Shown here piece after piece: positions 1-7,214 of a DNA stretch of 32,189 nt; within the stretch, counting starts at the first letter, position 1; every line of letters begins with the position of its first letter. Under the pieces are notes generated by a model. It ran no database searches, was not told the origin of the DNA, and saw only the letters and a program-made list of their open reading frames with translations. Source of the stretch: Merdiplasma sp045118075 (GTDB taxonomy: Bacteria > Bacillota > Clostridia > Lachnospirales > Lachnospiraceae); NCBI GenBank assembly GCA_045118075.1, contig JBGUOI010000059.1, forward strand, positions 1 to 32,189, read 5' to 3'. The position numbers were made by a program, and so were the translations under genes.

Positions 1-62
1 GCCTCCGAAAAACTTTTCTTTTCTGCAGCCATGCAGAAAGCTTCCATCTGTTTGATTTCCAT
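1..62 (-). CDS. LysR-type transcriptional regulator, N-terminal fragment (runs off the window)
   Basis: Only the first 20 codons are present. They read leftward from ATG at 62 and begin MEIKQMEAFCMAAEKKSFSE, which fits the first helix of a LysR winged helix-turn-helix. A GGAAAGGA ribosome site lies about 9 bases upstream. The gene follows the desulfurase gene on the same strand after a short gap, so it probably belongs to the selenium block. LysR regulators are commonly found beside YedE/YedF/SelD genes in clostridia, but the link to selenium here is inference from position. The family call rests on a short peptide. Confidence 0.7.
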   Translation of the reverse strand, partial: MEIKQMEAFCMAAEKKSFSE

Positions 63-78
63 AATCGTTTGATCCTTT

Positions 79-103
79 CCCCGCTGCGCTGAAAGCAGCG
101 GGG
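79..103 (-). other. Hairpin between the desulfurase and LysR genes
   Basis: A 9-bp perfect stem (CCCCGCTGC and GCAGCGGGG) with a 7-base loop sits between the stop of the desulfurase gene and the LysR start. On the minus strand it is followed by AAAGGA, not a T run, so it is not a standard intrinsic terminator. It could attenuate or stabilise the LysR part of the transcript, because its 3' arm ends next to the LysR ribosome site. Confidence 0.45.
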
Positions 104-119
104 TCTTGCATTTAAATAT

Positions 120-1316
120 TCAATCGTTCTTAAGCGGCACCTGCTCCAGCACCTGCTCTAGTGCCCGGATACAGGTTCCGATCTCATCATCCGTGTTGAA
201 GAATCCGGGAGAGAAGCGGATCGTTCCTTCCGGAAACGTACCGAGCGTCCGGTGAGCAGAAGGAGCGCAGTGAAGTCCTACCCTCGTCTGGATACCGGCC
301 TGTTCATCGAGCAGGGCGCTGACCAGGGCGATGTCGCGGTCCGGCGTTTGAATGGAGAGCACCGGCATGGGCTTTTGAGCGCCTTCTCCGGGGCATCCGA
401 TGATTTTGACACCTTTGATCGTCTCAAATCCTTCCCTGAGTTTTCGGAAAAGGGCATATTCATGGTCAAAGATCGTCTCGCATCCCGTCTCCATGATCCA
501 TTTCAGGGCTGCGTTAAGTCCGTAGATTCCCGGCAGGTTCAGGGTGCCGGCTTCCAACCGGTCCGGGAGGACTTTCGGAATCAGCTCCGTGTGGGAGAAA
601 GAGCCCGTCCCGCCGCTGATCAGGGGGTCCATCAAAAGCGCAAGGTCTTTCGGGATGATGAAGCCGCCGATTCCCTGCGGTCCCAGCAGGCCTTTGTGGC
701 CGGTAAAAGCCAGGCAGTCGATATGAAGCGCTTTCATATCGATCGGGCACCGGCCGGCGCTCTGGGCAGTGTCGACGACAAATAAAAGGGAGTGCTCTCG
801 GCAGAAACGGCCAAAAGCCTCCAGCGGCATCACCGCGCCGTTTACGTTTGAGGCATGAAGGCAGACCAGCATCCTGGTCTGCGGCTTTATAAGGCCGGGC
901 AGGGACTGAAGATCCGGGCGGCCGCTTTGGTCACAGGGGATCCGGTCAAAGGTGATGCCTTTGGAGGAGAGCTGCACAAGCGGCCGCATTACGGCATTAT
1001 GTTCCATGGAAGTGACCAGCACATGGTCGCCGGGCATTAAAAGACCTTTGAGAATCCAGTTAAGCGAAGCTGTTATATTCGGCGTGAAGATAACGCCGGC
1101 GGGGTCGTCCCAGCCAAAGAGCGAGCACAGAAGCTCCCTGGTCTCAAGGACCGTATCCTCCGCCTCGTAGGCGCTGGCATAGGAACTGCGGCTGACGTTG
1201 CTGCCGATATTGGTCATATATTCCATGACGGCCCCTGCCACACACGGAGGTTTCGGGAAGGAAGTGGCGGCCTGGTCGAAGCAGATGCGTCTGCCTGCAG
1301 ATAATGTTTTTTCCAT
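120..1316 (-). CDS. Class V aminotransferase / cysteine desulfurase family protein of the selenium cluster
   Basis: This is a PLP enzyme of the NifS/Csd fold, about 398 residues. Counting from an in-frame GTG three codons upstream, the N-terminal FDQAATSFPKP motif is followed by His109 (SMEHNA), the cofactor aspartate Asp185 (VVDTAQSAG), the Schiff-base lysine Lys211 (TGHKGLLGPQG) and the putative persulfide cysteine Cys353 (GLHCAPSAH). I prefer ATG at 1316, which has AGG 8 bases upstream; the GTG at 1325 has no ribosome site. Desulfurases of this branch recur beside orphan selD genes and are proposed to mobilise sulfur or selenium from cysteine or selenocysteine for selenium-dependent molybdenum hydroxylases. 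The gene is divergent from yedE and upstream of the LysR gene. The fold is sure; the selenium role is inferred from its neighbours. Confidence 0.88.
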   Translation of the reverse strand: MEKTLSAGRRICFDQAATSFPKPPCVAGAVMEYMTNIGSNVSRSSYASAYEAEDTVLETRELLCSLFGWDDPAGVIFTPNITASLNWILKGLLMPGDHVLVTSMEHNAVMRPLVQLSSKGITFDRIPCDQSGRPDLQSLPGLIKPQTRMLVCLHASNVNGAVMPLEAFGRFCREHSLLFVVDTAQSAGRCPIDMKALHIDCLAFTGHKGLLGPQGIGGFIIPKDLALLMDPLISGGTGSFSHTELIPKVLPDRLEAGTLNLPGIYGLNAALKWIMETGCETIFDHEYALFRKLREGFETIKGVKIIGCPGEGAQKPMPVLSIQTPDRDIALVSALLDEQAGIQTRVGLHCAPSAHRTLGTFPEGTIRFSPGFFNTDDEIGTCIRALEQVLEQVPLKND

Positions 1317-1376
1317 GAGAAACACCTGTTTGATAGAAATTATCTATAGAAAGTATAGAAATAACTAATAATAAAA

Positions 1377-1405
1377 TGAAAGGACATGCAAAGCCATGAT
1401 ATAAT
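1377..1405 (+). promoter_or_regulatory. Extended -10 promoter for the yedE-selD operon
   Basis: A perfect TATAAT at 1400-1405 is preceded by TG one base away (TGATATAAT), giving an extended -10. The -35 region at 1377-1382 (TGAAAG) is weak, as is usual with extended -10 promoters. A 16-bp imperfect palindrome (GGATGCATGCATATCC, 1408-1423) covers the expected start point and is a candidate operator, perhaps for the LysR protein. Confidence 0.55.
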
Positions 1406-1513
1406 AAGGATGCATGCATATCCTGCATTCAAAGTATATCAACTGGCTTGGGGGCATTTCTTGTACATATTTGCAGATATGCACAAAAACTCTGAAGGGA
1501 GAGAAAAGTAATC

Positions 1514-2584
1514 ATGAAAAAGGAAACGATCTCGATCCTGCTGGCGGGACTCATTATCGGAGCCATCGCCGTCTGCCTGGCAGCTTTCGGAAATCCCGCG
1601 AACATGGGGTTCTGCATCGCGTGCTTCTTAAGAGACACAGCCGGTGCACTGGGACTGCACCGGGCAGCGCCGGTCCAGTATATCCGCCCGGAGATCATCG
1701 GCCTGGTGCTTGGTTCCCTGATCCTGGCACTGGCAAGAGGAGAGTTCAGCCCCAAGGGCGGTTCCTCTCCGATGACCAGATTTATCCTCGGCTTCTTTGT
1801 GATGGTCGGGTGCCTGATGTTTTTAGGATGCCCGTTCAGGATGGTCATCCGTCTCGGCGGCGGCGACTGGAACGCTCTGCTGGGCTTCGCGGGATTTTTC
1901 TGCGGCATCCTCTGCGGTGTGTTTTTCCTGGGAAAAGGATATTCACTGAAGCGCAGTTATAAGCAGACAGCAGTGGAAGGAATCACCTTCCCGGCTTTCC
2001 AGGTAGTCTTCCTGATCCTGCTGATCGCAGCGCCTGCCTTTATTTTCTTTACGGAAGCGGACGGCGGACCCGGCGCAAAGCATGCGGCGCTGCTGATCTC
2101 CCTGGCGGCAGGACTCATCGTGGGTGCCCTGGCACAGCTGACAAGGCTTTGCATGGTCGGCGGGCTGCGTGACCTTATTCTTTTCAGGGAAACAAGACTG
2201 CTTCTCGGTTTCGCGGCTATCCTGGTGGCCGTACTTGTTGGCAACCTGATCACCGGCTCCTTCCATCCCGGATTTGCCGGCCAGCCGGTGGCTCATGTGG
2301 ACGGACTTTGGAACTTCCTGGGCATGCTGCTTGCCGGATACGGCTGCTGCCTGCTTGGCGGATGCCCGCTCAGACAGCTCATCCTTTCGGGTGAAGGCAA
2401 TACAGACTCGGCGGTGACCGTGATCGGCATGATGATCGGCGCAGCCTTCTGCCACAACTTCGGTCTGGCCTCCTCCGGGGAAGGCCCGACTGCCAACGGA
2501 AAGATCGCTGTGATCATCGGCATCGTGGTGGTGAGCGTGATCGCATGCTGGAACACATTCGGAAAGAAGGAAACGCGCGCGTAA
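1514..2584 (+). CDS. yedE: YedE-related selenium metabolism membrane protein
   Basis: This is a 356-residue polytopic membrane protein with roughly ten hydrophobic segments. It shows the cysteine-bearing motifs of the YeeE/YedE family: GFCIACFLRD near residue 34, LGCPFRM near 104 and GGCPLRQ near 290. YeeE/YedE proteins move thiosulfate or related sulfur species through paired cysteine sites; the YedE branch travels with selD and yedF and is taken to be a selenium-compound transporter. The start ATG follows AAGGGAGAG. It leads the operon yedE, yedF-like, DUF3343, selD. The last codons (KETRA) run into a GC-rich repeat that begins at the stop codon. The family is sure; the substrate is inferred. 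Confidence 0.9.
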   Translation: MKKETISILLAGLIIGAIAVCLAAFGNPANMGFCIACFLRDTAGALGLHRAAPVQYIRPEIIGLVLGSLILALARGEFSPKGGSSPMTRFILGFFVMVGCLMFLGCPFRMVIRLGGGDWNALLGFAGFFCGILCGVFFLGKGYSLKRSYKQTAVEGITFPAFQVVFLILLIAAPAFIFFTEADGGPGAKHAALLISLAAGLIVGALAQLTRLCMVGGLRDLILFRETRLLLGFAAILVAVLVGNLITGSFHPGFAGQPVAHVDGLWNFLGMLLAGYGCCLLGGCPLRQLILSGEGNTDSAVTVIGMMIGAAFCHNFGLASSGEGPTANGKIAVIIGIVVVSVIACWNTFGKKETRA

Positions 2585-2658
2585 CGCGCACGAGTAAGGA
2601 ACGCGCGCGCACCGCGGAGCGAAGCTCTCGCGCACCGCGCACGAGATGGAGGTATAAT
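2585..2658 (+). repeat. GC-rich hairpin repeat, copy A, carrying the yedF ribosome site
   Basis: The block starts right after the yedE stop. It contains CGCGCACG (2585-2592), CGCGCGCGCACCGCG (2602-2616), a stem-loop (GCGGAGC, GAA loop, GCTC plus a bulged T and CGC, 2614-2631) and CGCACCGCGCACG (2631-2643). It then runs into ATGGAGGT, the ribosome site of the next gene. The 15-bp and 13-bp blocks recur identically at 17750-17764 and 17781-17793, where the intervening stem has a different sequence. It therefore looks like a dispersed structured repeat, not simple low complexity. Confidence 0.75.
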
Positions 2659-2859
2659 ATGATCGATGCAAGAGGACGTTCCTGCCCGGAACCGGTCGTT
2701 ATGATTCGCGACGCCATGAAATCGGGACAGAAGGAATACGAGATGGTCGTTGACGCACAGGTATGCGTGGAGAACGTGACCCGGTTTGCGGAGCATGCCG
2801 GTTATAAGGTAAGCGTTGCGGAAAAAGACGGCGAGTTCGTCATGAAGATCAGAAAATGA
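2659..2859 (+). CDS. yedF: TusA-like sulfurtransferase (short YedF type)
   Basis: This is a 66-residue protein starting MIDARGRSCPEPVVM, with the TusA-family CPxP motif and Cys9 as the likely persulfide or perselenide carrier. Full YedF proteins of about 190 residues add a C-terminal DsrE-like domain; here the protein stops after the TusA-like domain. GGAGG lies 6 bases before the ATG. A longer in-frame reading from 2545 would run through the GC-rich repeat and is rejected. It overlaps the DUF3343 gene by ATGA. The likely role is passing sulfur or selenium from the desulfurase or YedE towards SelD (inferred from context). Confidence 0.85.
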   Translation: MIDARGRSCPEPVVMIRDAMKSGQKEYEMVVDAQVCVENVTRFAEHAGYKVSVAEKDGEFVMKIRK

Positions 2860-3137
2860 TTAACTATATCGCTACGTTTTATACCCACTTCGGGGCAGTG
2901 AGTTTTCGCAGGAGGATGGCCTCTCAAGCGCAGGATGTCAGGATGATGCCTGTGCCCAGGGCGCTCAGCTCCTCCTGCGGGACCTGCGTCAGCTTCAACC
3001 TTCCTTCGGAAAAAAAGCTGAGCGGGGAACTGACGGAAAACGATTTTCCGGCGCAGGGGAGCGCTGACCTTGAAGCGGTCTATGAAGTGAAACAGGAGGG
3101 CTATGCCCTCCTTTATGAGTCAAAGGAGCCATCATGA
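2856..3137 (+). CDS. DUF3343 family protein (putative Se/S carrier)
   Basis: A 93-residue protein. It matches the DUF3343 pattern: an N-terminal IATFYTHFGAV strand followed by SSCGTCV (residues about 39-45), a paired-cysteine motif. DUF3343 proteins sit next to yedF and selD in many anaerobes and are often labelled putative Se/S carriers; no function has been shown as far as I know. Its start overlaps the yedF stop (ATGA) and its stop overlaps the selD start (ATGA), so the three should be translationally coupled. The two cysteines would suit a carrier handing selenium to SelD. Confidence 0.8.
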   Translation: MINYIATFYTHFGAVSFRRRMASQAQDVRMMPVPRALSSSCGTCVSFNLPSEKKLSGELTENDFPAQGSADLEAVYEVKQEGYALLYESKEPS

Positions 3138-4189
3138 GCGGTGTAAATAAGGATATCCGGCTGACAAAACTTGCCAGCTGTGCCGGCTGCGGCGCCAAGG
3201 TCGGCGCCGGCGTCCTGGCCAAACTGCTGGGAGGACTGCCGGTCCGGAAGGATGAGAACCTGCTGGTGGGTTTCGATACCAGTGACGATGCCAGTGTGTA
3301 CAGAATCGATGATAATACAGCCATCATCAACACGCTGGATTTTTTCCCGCCTATAGCCGATGATCCGTTCCTGTTCGGGCAGATCGCCGCGGCAAACGCC
3401 CTGAGCGATGTCTATGCCATGGGCGGAAGACCGGTGGTGGCACTCAATATCATGACCGTCACGAAGCAGATGACCGATGAGATGATCCATGAGATCCTGC
3501 GCGGCGGCTACGATAAAGTTTACGAAGCAGGCGCTGTTATCGCCGGTGGACACACGATCGAGGATACCGAACCAAAGTACGGGCTGGCGGTGACGGGACT
3601 GGCCAGGCCGGATGCCATTCTGCGCAACTGTTCAGCCAGGCCCGGGGATGTACTGATTCTGACCAAGCCGCTTGGGGTGGGCATCCTGACTACGGCCATG
3701 AAAGCCGACATGATCGATCAGGAGACGGCAGACCGTGTCTATGCGCAGATGACCACACTCAATAAGGAAGCTGCCCGGATCATGGCGGGATATGAAGTCC
3801 ATTCCTGCACGGACGTGACCGGATTCTCGCTGATGGGGCACAGCCTCGAGATGGCACAGGGAAGCGGTACGGCCATTCACCTTGTCTCCGGACAGATCAA
3901 GTACCATCCGGAAGCCTATGAGATGGCCGAGATGGGATTCGTCCCGGCCGGAGCCTACCGAAACCGGTCATTTGCGGAGCCTTCCCTGTCTATGGCGGAC
4001 ACCGTCACCAGGGCGATGGCTGATATCCTGTTCGATCCGCAGACCAGCGGAGGACTGCTGATCAGTGTTGACTCAAAGGATGCGGCTGCACTGTACAGGG
4101 AACTGAGCGAAAGCATGGACGGCGTCAGTGAGGCGGGGTATGTGACGGAGGCAGGAAAAGACAGCGGAATCTGCCTTTATTGTGAGTAG
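3134..4189 (+). CDS. selD: Selenide, water dikinase (selenophosphate synthetase)
   Basis: SelD makes selenophosphate from selenide and ATP. The 351-residue protein has the standard length. The catalytic N-terminal loop reads SCAGCGAKVG, with Cys19 and Lys22 matching the essential Cys17 and Lys20 of the E. coli enzyme; the second loop cysteine of E. coli is alanine here. Other family signatures are NTLDFFPPIADDPFLFGQIA, AANALSDVYAMGG, GGHTIED and the C-terminal FDPQTSGGLL. A normal cysteine codon, not UGA, encodes residue 19, so SelD itself needs no selenocysteine. It is the last gene of the selenium operon. No selA, selB or Sec tRNA is in view, so the use of the product cannot be told from this window. 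Confidence 0.97.
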   Translation: MSGVNKDIRLTKLASCAGCGAKVGAGVLAKLLGGLPVRKDENLLVGFDTSDDASVYRIDDNTAIINTLDFFPPIADDPFLFGQIAAANALSDVYAMGGRPVVALNIMTVTKQMTDEMIHEILRGGYDKVYEAGAVIAGGHTIEDTEPKYGLAVTGLARPDAILRNCSARPGDVLILTKPLGVGILTTAMKADMIDQETADRVYAQMTTLNKEAARIMAGYEVHSCTDVTGFSLMGHSLEMAQGSGTAIHLVSGQIKYHPEAYEMAEMGFVPAGAYRNRSFAEPSLSMADTVTRAMADILFDPQTSGGLLISVDSKDAAALYRELSESMDGVSEAGYVTEAGKDSGICLYCE

Positions 4190-4217
4190 AAGGAGCGGCG
4201 AACAGCACGAAAAAGGA

Positions 4218-4246
4218 TTGATGATCTTTTTCCAAAAGACTATAAT
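4218..4246 (+). promoter_or_regulatory. Sigma-A promoter for the glycerophosphodiesterase gene
   Basis: TTGATG (4218-4223), a 17-base spacer and a perfect TATAAT (4241-4246) lie in the gap between selD and the next gene. This indicates a separate transcription unit from the selenium operon. Confidence 0.7.
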
Positions 4247-4278
4247 TTTATTGTAAGCTTTTGATGGGAGATGTCATC

Positions 4279-6111
4279 ATGAAAAAGGGACTGATCGCGG
4301 CCGCTTCGCCGCTAAATCTTCTGCGCCGGAACCTGAAGAGCCTGATCGGGTTTGAACTGGTCTACCGTCTGTTGACGATTCTTGTGTTTTTTCCGCTGCT
4401 GACATGGATGCAGCGTCTTTTTCTTGTAGCCAACCGCAGCAGCAACATCGCTGCGTACAATGTAAAGCAGCTTTATCGGAATCCGTTTGCCTGGCTGATC
4501 ATGCTGGTGATGATGACGCTGCTTACCGTTTTTGCGCTCTTTGAGCGCTTTGCACTGGTCGATGCGCTTCACGCTTCAAAAGTGGGGCGCAGGCTCAGCG
4601 TCAGGGAGATCTTTTCCACCGGTTTTGACCTGTGTGTGGACAGATTCCGCCTGCGCAATATCGGACTGATCCCGTACACGATCGGGGTCCTTCATTTCGG
4701 GACACTCTATGACACGTCCAGTATCACTTCTTTTATCTCGATTCCCGGATATATCCTGGAAGGATTTGAGAAACGTCCCTGGCAGAAATATACCTACTAT
4801 TTTGTGATCGCAGTCATGGTCTATCTGTTCCTGCGCCTGATCTATTCCATCCCGGTGATGATGGAGCATGACGATGTGAATTTCTTTTCCGCGATGATCA
4901 AGAGCTGGAAGATGACAAAGGGATTCTATATCTTCCGTGTACTGGTGCAGTGCGTCGTTTGGGTGCTCATCGGTCAGCTCGTCTATCTGGGGATCTCGTT
5001 CCTCGTGATCCTGGCCTGGTACCTTCTTTCTCTCTGGCTGCAGCCTGGTGCTACGGCGCCGATCGTCAGCTTCTTTAAATCGAATTTCGTTCCCGTATAC
5101 GCCGTGTGCTATGTCTTCTTCCTGTGGACGATCGGGCCGATCCTGCTGGCCGGGTTCCAGGGCGGGTACTACCGCCGTAAGCTCCAGATGGAAGAGCCGG
5201 TGCTTGCCTATACGGAAGAGGCGCATTACCTCCGGAAACATCCGTTCCTTAAAGCGGCAACGATCCTTATCATCGCCGTGATCATTTTCTTTGCCGGTCC
5301 CCGTCGTTTTGCCCAGGTCAAATGGATGATGAAAACGGACTACGGTGTTCCGCTGATCATGGCGCACAGAGGTTATTCGGCAGCAGCGCCCGAGAATACT
5401 ATGCCCGCTTTCCAGAAAGCGATCGATGAGGAATTTACCGCTGCCGAGCTGGATGTCCAGATGACGAAGGACGGGGTGATCGTCCTTTTGCACGATAAGA
5501 ACCTCAAACGCACGACGGGTGTAAATAAGAACATCTGGGATGTCACCTACGATGAGATCAAAAATCTTGACTGCGGCAAATCTTTCTCGAAAGAGTTTGC
5601 CGGCACCACCATTCCGACGCTCGACGAGGTGCTTAAGCTTTGCAAAGGAAATCTGTGGCTGAATATAGAGATCAAGCGAACCGGCCATGATGACGGTATC
5701 GTTGAGAAGGTGACCGAACTTATCCTGGCGAACGACTTTATCGATCAGTGCGATATCACCTCCCAGGACTATGAGACGATCCGTCAGGTGAAGGAACTCA
5801 ATCCCGATATCCTGACCGCCTATACCTCGGTGATCGGCATGGGCGATATCCAGAACCTGGAGGCAGCGGACATCATCAGTATCCAGGAGACATTCGCCAA
5901 CTACGAAAATGTTTCGAAGCTGCACCGGGCCGGTAAACGTGTCTTTGTCTGGACCGTGAATGAGGAGTCTACGATGGAGAGACTGGTGTCTCTGAATGTA
6001 GACGCCATCCTCACCAACCACCCCGCCAGGTGCAAGGAAGTCATCAACCGATACTCATCGAAGGTGACCAACATTTTCCGGAGGATCAAGAATATTCTCG
6101 AATACATTTAA
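4279..6111 (+). CDS. Membrane-anchored glycerophosphodiester phosphodiesterase
   Basis: A 610-residue protein. The first 345 residues hold about seven to eight hydrophobic segments, resembling the membrane domain often fused to bacterial GDPDs. The catalytic TIM-barrel domain follows: HRG at His363, PENT at 371-374, metal ligands Glu390 and Asp392 (ELDVQ), and the general acid His405 (LLHD). It would hydrolyse glycerophosphodiesters or lipoteichoic-acid-like polyglycerolphosphate at the membrane face. ATG 4279 has GGGAG 8 bases upstream; the TTG and ATG at 4261 and 4264 lack ribosome sites. It has its own promoter. The exact substrate cannot be read from sequence. Confidence 0.92.
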   Translation: MKKGLIAAASPLNLLRRNLKSLIGFELVYRLLTILVFFPLLTWMQRLFLVANRSSNIAAYNVKQLYRNPFAWLIMLVMMTLLTVFALFERFALVDALHASKVGRRLSVREIFSTGFDLCVDRFRLRNIGLIPYTIGVLHFGTLYDTSSITSFISIPGYILEGFEKRPWQKYTYYFVIAVMVYLFLRLIYSIPVMMEHDDVNFFSAMIKSWKMTKGFYIFRVLVQCVVWVLIGQLVYLGISFLVILAWYLLSLWLQPGATAPIVSFFKSNFVPVYAVCYVFFLWTIGPILLAGFQGGYYRRKLQMEEPVLAYTEEAHYLRKHPFLKAATILIIAVIIFFAGPRRFAQVKWMMKTDYGVPLIMAHRGYSAAAPENTMPAFQKAIDEEFTAAELDVQMTKDGVIVLLHDKNLKRTTGVNKNIWDVTYDEIKNLDCGKSFSKEFAGTTIPTLDEVLKLCKGNLWLNIEIKRTGHDDGIVEKVTELILANDFIDQCDITSQDYETIRQVKELNPDILTAYTSVIGMGDIQNLEAADIISIQETFANYENVSKLHRAGKRVFVWTVNEESTMERLVSLNVDAILTNHPARCKEVINRYSSKVTNIFRRIKNILEYI

Positions 6112-6117
6112 ATTGGC

Positions 6118-6146
6118 TTTCCAAAACCCGGAAAACATATTACAAT
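6118..6146 (+). promoter_or_regulatory. Possible promoter for the L,D-transpeptidase gene
   Basis: TTTCCA (6118-6123), a 17-base spacer and TACAAT (6141-6146) lie 55 bases before the TTG start. Both hexamers are imperfect (4 of 6 and 5 of 6). A small TTTCC/GGAAA hairpin overlaps the -35. Confidence 0.4.
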
Positions 6147-6200
6147 AAAATTCTGACGTAAAAATTCCGGTGCTGACCGTAAAACAGTGAGGGTGACAGG

Positions 6201-7196
6201 TTGAAGCATTCATTGAATAAAATGGCCGTTTCGGGCATTCTGATCATAGCGCTCGGCGCATTCAGCATAAATACGGGGGCCTCATCGCTGGCCGGACTGG
6301 GCGCGGACGAAGTCAGCGAACGCGCACTCGAATCGATCGAGACTGAGACGGAAGTCCAGAAAGAGCCGGCGCCTTTCTCAGTGAAGATCCGTTTTGACAA
6401 AGAGTTCAGGACGCTGACCGAAAAGGATACGAAGGAGTGGCGCTCGATCGGGACGGATAATGTCTACTATTGGGATTACGACCGCGTATATGCCTATTTT
6501 TATACCTTAAGACGAGAGTTTGACACTCCTTCCGGGGAAGTGCGCTTTACCACACACGACGGCCGTCATCTGCTGTTCCATAACCAGAAAAACTGCGGAT
6601 GGCAGATGAACGTGGACATGTCGGTGGACTATTTTGTCCAGCAGGTCGATCTTGGAGAGAAAGTGGTCGATCCCGTCTGGAACAGCGGATGCGTCTACTC
6701 TTCGGAAAATGATGTCGGGACCAAGTATGTGGAGATCGATATCCCCAGGCAGAAGCTGTATCTGTATGAGGATGACCTGATGGTCTATGACTGCGACTGC
6801 GTGACGGGGACGAAGGGCTACACCGAGACGACGCCCGGTGTCTTCCAGGTCATCTACAAAGCTTCCCCTTCCACCCTCAAGGATAAGGATCCGAGCGGAT
6901 ACGAGTACTCCCAGGATGTTGAATACTGGATCTGCTTCAACGGGTCCCAGGGCATGCACGATGCGCTCTGGCGCAGCGAGTACGGCGGTGATATCTATAC
7001 CTGGTGGGGTTCGCACGGCTGCGTCAACCTTTCGCTCGCTTCCGCGGAGCGGATCTATAATGAAGTTTATACCTATTATCCCGTCGTCGTTTATGATGAG
7101 ACCATCGAGGAGATATATGTCGAAGAGGAGACAGAGGAATCGCTGATGGAGACGGAGACGGAGCGCGGCCGCGGTGCCGGATTACTGCTGGGCTGA
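6201..7196 (+). CDS. Exported L,D-transpeptidase (YkuD family)
   Basis: A 331-residue protein with a basic start and a hydrophobic segment (residues about 8-28), giving a signal peptide or anchor. The YkuD catalytic domain is at roughly 180-300. It begins with YVEIDIPRQKLYLYE and includes TTPGVFQV, His253 (GMHDALW) and the catalytic SHGCVN motif with His272 and Cys274. Such enzymes form 3-3 peptidoglycan crosslinks or attach proteins to the wall. The start is TTG, preceded by GAGGG 7 bases away; no ATG sits in a better place. The tail after residue 305 is acidic (EEETEESLMETETE) and atypical. It is followed 18 bases later by the GH3 gene, so the two are probably cotranscribed. Confidence 0.9.
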   Translation: MKHSLNKMAVSGILIIALGAFSINTGASSLAGLGADEVSERALESIETETEVQKEPAPFSVKIRFDKEFRTLTEKDTKEWRSIGTDNVYYWDYDRVYAYFYTLRREFDTPSGEVRFTTHDGRHLLFHNQKNCGWQMNVDMSVDYFVQQVDLGEKVVDPVWNSGCVYSSENDVGTKYVEIDIPRQKLYLYEDDLMVYDCDCVTGTKGYTETTPGVFQVIYKASPSTLKDKDPSGYEYSQDVEYWICFNGSQGMHDALWRSEYGGDIYTWWGSHGCVNLSLASAERIYNEVYTYYPVVVYDETIEEIYVEEETEESLMETETERGRGAGLLLG

Positions 7197-7214
7197 TCAA
7201 AGAAGGAGGTTCTC

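Noticed and set aside
79..103. Intrinsic terminator of the desulfurase gene
   Set aside because: A strong stem, but no T run follows on the minus strand; kept only as a hairpin.
2545..2658. Longer YedF with 38 extra N-terminal residues
   Set aside because: The extra part overlaps the end of yedE and reads through the GC-rich repeat; the TusA fold begins at MIDARGRSCPEP.
3134..4189. Selenocysteine (UGA) codon within selD or its neighbours
   Set aside because: The catalytic position of SelD is an ordinary cysteine codon, and none of the selenium genes has an internal in-frame UGA.
4576..6021. Long antisense open frame (481 codons) inside the glycerophosphodiesterase gene
   Set aside because: The plus strand encodes all GDPD motifs in order; the antisense peptide has no family features and results from codon bias. 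The same holds for long antisense frames within the nrdD, GH3, ABC exporter and uxaC genes.
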